From assembly GCF_010726245.1 (NCBI RefSeq), contig NZ_AP022561.1, positions 5,146,001 through 5,210,000 on the forward strand: a stretch of DNA of 64,000 nucleotides, written 5' to 3'. The translations under genes and the position numbers were made by a program. Under the pieces are notes generated by a model. The model was not told where the DNA came from and did not search any database. It saw only the letters and a list, made by a program, of their open reading frames with translations. Position 1 is the stretch's first letter. Each line of letters opens with the position of its first letter. This stretch comes from Mycolicibacterium aichiense (GTDB taxonomy: Bacteria; Actinomycetota; Actinomycetes; Mycobacteriales; Mycobacteriaceae). Positions 13,170 to 20,050 of the stretch are shown here, one piece after another.

Positions 13170-14589
13170 GACCCTGCAACCCGCGCAATTGCACCCGCGG
13201 TTTTCGGCCCACAATCTCCTCGGCGCCCGCACTCTGACCGCATTGGGTGTTGCCACCGCCGCCCTGATCGCCGGCGGCGTCGCATTCCCCTACGCTGTCG
13301 CACCCACCGTGACCGCACTGATTGCCGCCTTCTATCTCGCATCCAGCATCGACCGGAATTATCTTCTGCTGCGCGGGATTCGCTCGTCGGCACTCATCCG
13401 GGTCTCCGACGACGAGGCGCTGGCACTCACCGATGACGAGTTGCCGGTGTACACGGTGTTGCTGCCCGTCTACGACGAGCCCACCATCGTCGCCAACCTC
13501 CTCAACGGAGTGGGGCGACTGGACTACCCCAGAGACAAACTGGAAATCCTGCTGCTCGTCGAGGAAGACGATCTGCCGACCCAGATGGCATTGCTCGACG
13601 CGAATCTGACATCCATCCGGGTCATCATCGTTCCCCACAGCATGCCGAAGACGAAGCCGAAGGCGTGCAACTACGGTATGGCAACGCCCGGCCTTCGCGG
13701 TGAGCTGATGACCATCTACGACGCCGAGGACATCCCCGACCCGCTGCAGCTGCGTCGGGCCGTCGCCGCATTCCGACAGACCCCGGCCGAGGTCGGGTGC
13801 CTGCAGGCCAGGCTCGGCTACTTCAACGAGCGCCAGAATCTGCTGACGCGATTCTTCTCCTTGGAGTACGACCAATGGTTCGGCGTCGTGCTGCCTGCGG
13901 TGGAACGGGCCCGCTGCGTTGTGCCGCTCGGCGGCACCTCCAACCACATGCGCGCCGACGTGTGGAGGGAGATCGGCGGGTGGGACGAGTACAACGTGAC
14001 CGAAGACGCCGATCTCGGTGTGCGGCTTGCGCGCTGCGGCTACCGAACCCGGATCCTGGATTCGGTGACGCTGGAAGAGGCGAATTCCGATGTGGTGAAC
14101 TGGATTCGGCAACGGTCGCGCTGGTACAAGGGCTACCTGCAGACCATGCTGGTCCATCTGCGCAATCCCGCGGCCCTGCGCAGAGAGATCGGCGTCAAGG
14201 GCACCTGGCGCCTGATCAACATGACCGGCGGTGTGCCGCTTACCGCGGCGTGCAATCTGCTGTTCTGGTTCATTCTGGCGACGTGGATGTTGGGCCGGCC
14301 CCACGCCGTCGAAGTGGTGTTCCCACCGATGACCTATTACGTCTGTCTGGTTCTGCTTCTCATCGGCGCACCGATGTCGGTCTTCGTCGGCCTCATCGTC
14401 GCGCAGGCGTTGGGTAAACCCCACCTCTGGTGGGCGGCTGCGCTGGTCCCGCTGTATTGGTTCCTGCAATCCATTGCGGCGGTGAAGGCGTTCTATCAGC
14501 TGGTGACCAAGCCGTGTTTCTGGGAGAAGACCGTCCACGGCCTGTCCGAAAAACACACTGTCCCTGAGTCGACGGGAAATCTTTCGTGA
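13162..14589 (+). CDS. Membrane GT2 polysaccharide synthase (XagB / CesA-like)
   Basis: A 475-residue processive-type glycosyltransferase. Two N-terminal membrane helices (about 22-40, 46-62) precede a GT-A domain: LPVYDEP (101-107), KPKACNYGM, IYDAED (DxxD, 185-190), PLGGTSNHM, NVTEDADLG with Asp282, and QRSRW (317-321); three C-terminal helices follow (about 352-376, 391-417, 424-448). The IYDAEDIPDP, PLGGTSNH and TEDADLG strings are typical of XagB-type EPS synthases related to cellulose synthase. There is no PilZ domain, so direct c-di-GMP control as in BcsA is unlikely. GTG at 13162 follows GGAGG (13146-13150); GTG at 13120 is an alternative. It overlaps both neighbours and is probably partnered by the BcsB-like protein encoded next. 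Confidence 0.92.
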   Translation: MTETLQPAQLHPRFSAHNLLGARTLTALGVATAALIAGGVAFPYAVAPTVTALIAAFYLASSIDRNYLLLRGIRSSALIRVSDDEALALTDDELPVYTVLLPVYDEPTIVANLLNGVGRLDYPRDKLEILLLVEEDDLPTQMALLDANLTSIRVIIVPHSMPKTKPKACNYGMATPGLRGELMTIYDAEDIPDPLQLRRAVAAFRQTPAEVGCLQARLGYFNERQNLLTRFFSLEYDQWFGVVLPAVERARCVVPLGGTSNHMRADVWREIGGWDEYNVTEDADLGVRLARCGYRTRILDSVTLEEANSDVVNWIRQRSRWYKGYLQTMLVHLRNPAALRREIGVKGTWRLINMTGGVPLTAACNLLFWFILATWMLGRPHAVEVVFPPMTYYVCLVLLLIGAPMSVFVGLIVAQALGKPHLWWAAALVPLYWFLQSIAAVKAFYQLVTKPCFWEKTVHGLSEKHTVPESTGNLS

Positions 14590-16553
14590 GAGCACTTTTC
14601 GCCAGACTCGGCACCGTGAGTATGGTGTCGGTTCTGCTTGCGGCACCGATGCTGGGCAGCGCGCTCGCGCCCGCGTCGGCAGACCCGGACAGTGACGTGG
14701 TCGAGGTGATCTCCACTGAGCCCGCACCCGAGCCGCCACGGTTGATCGGGTGGCCCCAGCTGGGATTGCCGGACAGGATCGATCTACTGGGAGCCAATCA
14801 ACCCAGCGAGACCGCGATCCCGGTCCCGGCCGGCACGGTGCCGACGACGCTCAGTGGCGTCATCGGCGCGGTCGTCAACGTGGTCAGCGGGCGGGTGGAC
14901 GTTCTCGACGACCGCGGCATGGTGCTCGGCACCATCCCGGTACCGGCCGACGCGACGACCGTACCGTTCGAAATCGACATCAGCCCGGCGCTCGTCGCCA
15001 ACGGCATGGCCAAGCTGAGCTTCGTCATCCGCGACAACAACCAGAACGTCAACAATTGCACGCAGATACCGGCGCTTTCGATCAGCCAGCTCGCCAGTTC
15101 GTTCGCCGGGCCGCCGACCGACCCGGCATCGGTAGCCGACTACCTGCCGAGCTTTCTCGACAAGATCCTGATCAACGTCGGCCCGAATCCGACCTACGTT
15201 CAGCAGCAGGCGGCACTGGACTTGGTGGCACAACTGACCAAGAAGTACCGTCCGATGCCGGTCCGCATCGACGTCACCACCCAGGACATCGCACCCGCGC
15301 CGGAACCCACTGTGCGGGTGATCGACATCCGCGACAACAGCCAGCCAGGGGTGATCGTCGAGAACGCCGGCACGCCCGCGGCGACGCTGGTGATCAGCGG
15401 CACCGGACAGACACTGGCTCGACAGGTGCAGCTATTCGTCGACCAGAGAACGAATTTGGCCCAGGCACCGGCAGCCGTTGTGCTGTCGTCCAAGGACGAC
15501 ACCACACTGTCGAGCAACACCAAGACCTTTGACCAGCTCGGCGTCAACGGCCAGGCCTCGGTCCTCGGGGTCACCACCATCTACGCCGGCTTTGACGTGA
15601 GCGCCTTCGGCGCGGGTCCGATCAGCAGTGCCAGCGTCCACCTGATGGCCAAGTACACCCCGGTCGGCAGCGGCCAGGCATCGGTGCTGATCCGTTCGGG
15701 ATCAACGGTTTTGGCCACCCACCGGCTGGACAATTCGGGAACGCTGGACATCAGCGGCGTGATCCCTCCGGAAGAGATCGCCTCGAACGTCGGACTCGCA
15801 CTGGAGCTTCGCTACATTCCACAGCAGGAATGCGCCCCCCTCAATGACCGCATGACGTTCGCCCTGGACGGGCAATCGACGGTCACGGTTACGCCGGGTA
15901 CCAACAACCGCGGCGGATTCCCGGTATTGCCAATGGCATTCACCCCTGACTTCTACGTGACACTGGACAGTCCCGAATACATCAGGTACGCCGCGCAGGC
16001 CATCAATCTGATGGCGCAGCAGACGTCGGTGACTCTGCGCCCGAAAGTGACGACTTTCGGCCAAGCGTCCAGTTCCGGCACCGGATTGTTGGCCGTCACC
16101 AGCGGTGCCGCTCTGTCCAAGGCAGGCATGAAAGCTCCGCTGGTTCCCAACGGAGCAAGCGACGTCGGCGTCAACGGCGACCCCGCCACCGATCTCAATG
16201 TCAACGGGCAGGTCGGTGCCATCCAGGCGTTCACCTCCAACAACCGCACGGTGCTGGCCATCTCGGCCACCGGCGACTGGTCCCTGGTCGACGCGTCGTT
16301 CGACTACATCCGCGGCCTGCCCAGTCGCTGGGCATCGGTGGTCGGCGACGTGGTCGCCACCGGATCGCAGGGCCGTACGGTGAACATGTCCGTCAACGAG
16401 GGCGGCCCGATGGCCCGCCAGCCCAATCCCGGCGCCGCCTGGAAATGGTGGGCGTGGCTCAGTCTCGGCATCGGCACCGCCGCGCTCGTCATCGCCGCGA
16501 CAGTTCTGGTGATCCGGTTACGCAGGCGCACCACCACCAGCCCTGAGCTGTGA
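14586..16553 (+). CDS. BcsB-like exported, membrane-anchored protein (copy 1)
   Basis: A 655-residue protein with a signal peptide (cleavage likely after SADP region, about residue 33), a long beta-rich extracytoplasmic body, and one C-terminal membrane helix (about 620-643) ending in RLRRR. Layout and patterns such as VPVPAGTV, LSFVIRDNNQN-CTQIPALSISQL and the terminal TM match the cellulose-synthase regulatory subunit BcsB family, which guides a nascent glycan leaving the GT2 channel and binds it via carbohydrate-binding-like domains. It starts at a GTG overlapping the GT2 stop (GTGA) and its own stop overlaps the next gene in the same way. A diverged paralogue sits at 22715-24691. Polymer specificity is unknown. 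Confidence 0.85.
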   Translation: MRALFARLGTVSMVSVLLAAPMLGSALAPASADPDSDVVEVISTEPAPEPPRLIGWPQLGLPDRIDLLGANQPSETAIPVPAGTVPTTLSGVIGAVVNVVSGRVDVLDDRGMVLGTIPVPADATTVPFEIDISPALVANGMAKLSFVIRDNNQNVNNCTQIPALSISQLASSFAGPPTDPASVADYLPSFLDKILINVGPNPTYVQQQAALDLVAQLTKKYRPMPVRIDVTTQDIAPAPEPTVRVIDIRDNSQPGVIVENAGTPAATLVISGTGQTLARQVQLFVDQRTNLAQAPAAVVLSSKDDTTLSSNTKTFDQLGVNGQASVLGVTTIYAGFDVSAFGAGPISSASVHLMAKYTPVGSGQASVLIRSGSTVLATHRLDNSGTLDISGVIPPEEIASNVGLALELRYIPQQECAPLNDRMTFALDGQSTVTVTPGTNNRGGFPVLPMAFTPDFYVTLDSPEYIRYAAQAINLMAQQTSVTLRPKVTTFGQASSSGTGLLAVTSGAALSKAGMKAPLVPNGASDVGVNGDPATDLNVNGQVGAIQAFTSNNRTVLAISATGDWSLVDASFDYIRGLPSRWASVVGDVVATGSQGRTVNMSVNEGGPMARQPNPGAAWKWWAWLSLGIGTAALVIAATVLVIRLRRRTTTSPEL

Positions 16554-18286
16554 CCACGGTCGTAGCCGCTCCGATCCAGGCCGACTCCGACCAGTCGGCC
16601 CAGGGCAGCACGCGCTGGCCGGGGTTGCTGCTCTTCACCGTCTTGACTGCGCTCTACTGTGCGGTCGGGACCGTTCTGGTGCTGCGGTACAACATCTTCG
16701 AGCCGGATGCACCCAATCGGGTGGCCAACGCCGGGTTTGCGATCTACGCCCGCGATCCACACCTGTCGGCCATCGGGTTCGTCTGGAATCCGCTGCCCAG
16801 CATGGTCGACATACCGTTCGTGGCACTCAGTCACTGGTGGCCGGCGCTGAAGTACTACGGGATCGCCGGAGTCATCCAGAGTTCGCTGTTCATGGCCGGC
16901 GCCGCGCTCATGGTCCGGGGTATCGCGCTCGACCGCGGACTCCCGACGGCGTGGCGGTGGGTCGCCGTCGGCGCGGTGGCCCTGCACCCGATGATCATTT
17001 TGTACGGCGGCTCCGGCCTGAGCGAGGCGGCGGAGATGTTCTGCCTGGTGTGGGCTGTACGGCACTTGATGCGATGGTGCGATAGCGAGCGCGTCGGGGA
17101 CCTCGCCTGGGCCGGCATCGCTTTGGGCTGTGGATATCTCACCCGATACGAGGTGGTCCCGGCTGCCGCCGGCGCCGCCCTGTTGGTCGGTGTGGTCACC
17201 TGGCATCGCTCGCGCGGTTCCGACCGTCTGCAGTCCACCGTCCTCAACCTGGGCATCATCGGATTCCCGATCGCCGTTACCATCCTCATCTGGGCAGTCA
17301 CCGGCTGGATCATCAACGGGGAACTGTTCGCCACCTTCTCCTCCCAGTACGGCAACAGCAGCCAGGTGGCACAGCGGTTGGCACATGTGGGTCGCGGCGA
17401 CCCCGGTTCCGGATGGCTGGTCGTCTCCGCACGGCTCTTCGGCATGCAACCGCTGACGGGAATCGCCGTTGCGACGGCGGTGCTGGTCGCGGTGTTCCGC
17501 AGACAGGTCAGCACTGTCGTGCCGGTGGCAGTCCTCGGTGCCACCCTGACGTTCGCCGCAGTGGCACAGCATCTTTCGATGACGTTCGGGTGGTTCCGCT
17601 TCTATCTGCTGGCCATCCCGATGGTGGTCTGCATCGCGGTTGCCTGTTGGACGTCGGCGCGGCCGGGCGCTGCCCGCAGCACGGCGGATAGGCGTTCCAC
17701 CCAAGCCGCCGCTGTCTTACTCACCGCGTCGGTGGTGGTGGCGATCCCGGTGACGACGCCGCTGATCGTCAACGAGGACATCGCGTACGGGCAGCTGGAA
17801 TCCAGCTTCATCTCTCTGGTCGATCCGGTCGGCCATCCTCCGGAGAAGCAGTCCGCACGCCGGCGCCTGATCAGTGAGCGGCAACTCGCCGCCTGGCTCG
17901 ACGCGAAGAAGCTTCCGGACGGCGCGGTGTTGATGGATACCTTCTTGGCGTGGGGGGTTTGGCTGTCCTCGGACCACCCGAAACAGTTCGTGATCACCAG
18001 TGACTACGATTTCTCGGCGGCCTTGAACAGGCCGTGGGACATGGGAATCCGCTACATCGTGGCGACCAATCCCCGGCTCAATATCCCCGACGCGATCAAC
18101 CGCCGCTACCCGGACCTGTGGTCTACCGGCGCGGGGATCGGCAGGCTGATCTACTCGGCAGACGGCGTGACAAGCGACGAGATGTTCCGCGTCTACGAGG
18201 TCATCGGCAAGCCCGTCGATCCGGTCAGCACCCCTGGAGCGCCTCGTCCGGTCTCAGCTGTGGAGCCGGTCAAACCACCGCGCTGA
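16550..18286 (+). CDS. GT-C-type membrane glycosyltransferase (GT39/ArnT-like)
   Basis: A 578-residue polytopic protein with about ten membrane helices and a C-terminal extracytoplasmic domain. The first outer loop carries acidic residues (IFEPDAPNRVANAG, Glu51/Asp53) and the second ARDPHLSAIGFVWNPLPS, a pattern seen in GT-C enzymes that use polyprenyl-phosphate sugars. GLSEAAEMF and GYLTRYE are further GT39-like features. GTG start at 16550 overlaps the BcsB-like stop (GTGA). As the last gene of the coupled unit it may add or transfer a sugar to the polymer on the outside of the membrane. Substrate cannot be told from sequence. Confidence 0.75.
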   Translation: MTTVVAAPIQADSDQSAQGSTRWPGLLLFTVLTALYCAVGTVLVLRYNIFEPDAPNRVANAGFAIYARDPHLSAIGFVWNPLPSMVDIPFVALSHWWPALKYYGIAGVIQSSLFMAGAALMVRGIALDRGLPTAWRWVAVGAVALHPMIILYGGSGLSEAAEMFCLVWAVRHLMRWCDSERVGDLAWAGIALGCGYLTRYEVVPAAAGAALLVGVVTWHRSRGSDRLQSTVLNLGIIGFPIAVTILIWAVTGWIINGELFATFSSQYGNSSQVAQRLAHVGRGDPGSGWLVVSARLFGMQPLTGIAVATAVLVAVFRRQVSTVVPVAVLGATLTFAAVAQHLSMTFGWFRFYLLAIPMVVCIAVACWTSARPGAARSTADRRSTQAAAVLLTASVVVAIPVTTPLIVNEDIAYGQLESSFISLVDPVGHPPEKQSARRRLISERQLAAWLDAKKLPDGAVLMDTFLAWGVWLSSDHPKQFVITSDYDFSAALNRPWDMGIRYIVATNPRLNIPDAINRRYPDLWSTGAGIGRLIYSADGVTSDEMFRVYEVIGKPVDPVSTPGAPRPVSAVEPVKPPR

Positions 18287-18294
18287 GGTACCGC

Positions 18295-19260
18295 TCACTG
18301 CGGCAACCCGCCGCCGCAGTCCCGCCGCCAGTCGGCGAAGGCCTCGCGAAGCGAATACTGCGCGGTGAAGCCGATGTCGGCGAGACGCTCCGAGCTGATG
18401 TTGGTATCGAACTGCAGTTTCTGGATACGTCTGGGGTGCAGGCCGAAACGTGCTCCCGTCGGATCGACCACCGCGAACGGCGTGGCCGCAGCCAGGGCGA
18501 GGCGGTAGGGAACAGTCCGCGGGTGGCGGTCCCATCCCCAGGCCGCGTTGATGGCGTCGACGTGGTCGTGGATCGTGGTCGGCTGCGGATAGACAGCATG
18601 GTAGGTCACGTGCGGCCCGTCGTCTTCGGTGAGCAGGGTCAACAGCCGAACCATGTCTTTGAGGTAGATACAGCTTTTCACGGTGTCGTCGCGGCCGATG
18701 TAGGCGAAGCGGCCCTTGCTGAGGCCGCGGATCAACCGCCGCATGTTGCCGGTGTCGCCGGGGCCGAACACCACGCCCGGACGCACGATGCGCAGGCGCC
18801 GTCCCGGCTTCTCGGCCTGCCACGTCCGCAGGATCTCCTCTGCCTGCAGCTTGCTGGCGCCGTACGCGGTGTCTGCGTCGCCGAAGTCGCTTTCACTGCG
18901 GCGCCACGGACCAGAAGCAAAGGCCATCATCGAACTGGTGAAGACGATGTTGTCCACACCCGCTTCACCGGCGGCCTGACACAAGCGACGTGTCGCCTCG
19001 GCATTGTTGGCGAAGTAGTCCCGCCACGGAAAACCGGGTTCCTTGGACAGCGCGGCCAGGTGCACGATCGTCGGCGGGCACGGCCGGGGCAAGTCAGCCG
19101 CGGTGATGGTCTTCAGATCCAGACGCAGCGAGTCAGCGGCCGGCTTGGCGTCACGGTCGATTCCCACCACGGGTCGGCCGATCTCGCGCAGGTGCGAGAC
19201 CAACGCACTGCCGATGAAACCCGCACTGCCCGTGACCATCACGGCCCCGTCAGTCGTCAT
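18295..19260 (-). CDS. NAD-dependent sugar epimerase/dehydratase
   Basis: A 321-residue extended short-chain dehydrogenase. The NAD motif GSAGFIGS is near the N-terminus, and the active site is TSSM with YGASK (YxxxK). The body has VRPGVVFGPGDTGNMRRLI and a C-terminal substrate domain. It probably changes the stereochemistry or oxidation state of an NDP-sugar for the EPS. ATG at 19260. It runs against the GT-C gene with only eight bases between the stops. A non-coding stretch of about 790 bp lies upstream of it. Which sugar it acts on is not known; decarboxylase or reductase activity is equally possible for this family. Confidence 0.88.
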   Translation of the reverse strand: MTTDGAVMVTGSAGFIGSALVSHLREIGRPVVGIDRDAKPAADSLRLDLKTITAADLPRPCPPTIVHLAALSKEPGFPWRDYFANNAEATRRLCQAAGEAGVDNIVFTSSMMAFASGPWRRSESDFGDADTAYGASKLQAEEILRTWQAEKPGRRLRIVRPGVVFGPGDTGNMRRLIRGLSKGRFAYIGRDDTVKSCIYLKDMVRLLTLLTEDDGPHVTYHAVYPQPTTIHDHVDAINAAWGWDRHPRTVPYRLALAAATPFAVVDPTGARFGLHPRRIQKLQFDTNISSERLADIGFTAQYSLREAFADWRRDCGGGLPQ

Positions 19261-20050
19261 TGAAGCGCCGATCCGAACAGTGTGATCATGAATCGCCCCT
19301 CAGTTACCGGCATGGAATTAATCGCCTTCGCATCGCCTGATAAGCCAACTGTCAATATACGACTTCGGCGCTGAGAATTGCCGCCCAACCCAGCCCACCC
19401 CGGCCGGGCATCGAAAACACTCGCTGGCTTCACTTTTCACGCGGGGAAGACCCCACAGCGGTACAGCATTGCTCGTCGAGTCGTTGCACAGGGAGAGACT
19501 CCAAGTGATCGCCCAACGCTCACCCCCCGGAATGGCCCCCCGATGCGAACGGAGCATAGCACTGCGCGCTCACCGCGAGATTCGAAAGCGCCGATATGAA
19601 TAGCCCTCGCAGAGCACGCCGTCCGTGGCCGGTCGGCAGATGGATGGTATCCGGAGTCAGTGCGTGATGTCCCCGTTCCGCACAGGCCGCAGCGGACCAT
19701 CGGCTTCGTCAGTCTCATGGCAGACTCAACCTCAAAGTGTTTAGGCACCAACATTTTTCACAAGGCTTGGGGTTGCGGACCCGCCGGCGGCCAACTCTTG
19801 CTCGCGAGCTACCGTCCGCAAAGTCTTTAGCCGCGCGGACCAGGACGAGCACCGTTGCGAGCACTTGCCGGAATCGACCAGCTCGAAGCCGTGCCGCAAT
19901 CGTGCACAGTGGCGACTCGCGGACCGTTCGCGGCAAACCTGATGGCGGCAAACCGGACAGAAAGATTGCGCCTGACCCGGCTGTACTCATAGCCTACGGA
20001 GATGTATCCGCGGTGGCGACGGGGCGTTTCGCCAGACATACGGGGGCTGG
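19261..20050. other. Non-coding 790-bp divergent intergenic region
   Basis: No credible coding region was found here; open frames of about 70-105 codons look like low-complexity Arg/Ser/Pro translations with no start signal or family pattern. The region separates the minus-strand epimerase from the plus-strand AKR-GMC gene, so it must hold two promoters. AT content rises around 19300-19375 and 19725-19770 (TTTAGGCACCAACATTTTTC). It also holds the short direct repeats listed separately. An unusually long spacer in a compact locus suggests extensive control or an untranslated leader. Confidence 0.6.
19917..19954 (+). repeat. Short direct repeats upstream of AKR-GMC gene
   Basis: GCGGCAAACC occurs twice (19930-19939 and 19945-19954, 15-bp spacing), and TCGCGG at 19917 and 19928 extends the pattern to the left. 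The cluster lies about 100 bp before the GTG of the fusion gene, where activator sites would be expected. Direct observation; function is inferred. Confidence 0.45.

Noticed and set aside
13162..14589. True cellulose synthase BcsA
   Set aside because: No PilZ domain, shorter length, and motifs are closer to XagB-type EPS synthases; polymer identity cannot be concluded.
13117..14739. 540-codon open frame antisense to the GT2 gene
   Set aside because: It translates to a His/Gln/Arg-rich sequence with no family pattern; it is a shadow of the GT2 coding frame in high-GC DNA. The same applies to long antisense frames over purT, the secreted phosphodiesterase, the aldehyde dehydrogenase and the MaoC/thiolase genes.
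18034..19263. 409-codon plus-strand frame across the epimerase gene
   Set aside because: The minus-strand epimerase has clear NAD and YxxxK motifs; the plus frame shows none.
19261..20050. Small genes or a riboswitch in the long spacer
   Set aside because: Short frames look random and no known riboswitch consensus could be recognised by eye; a covariance-model search would be needed.
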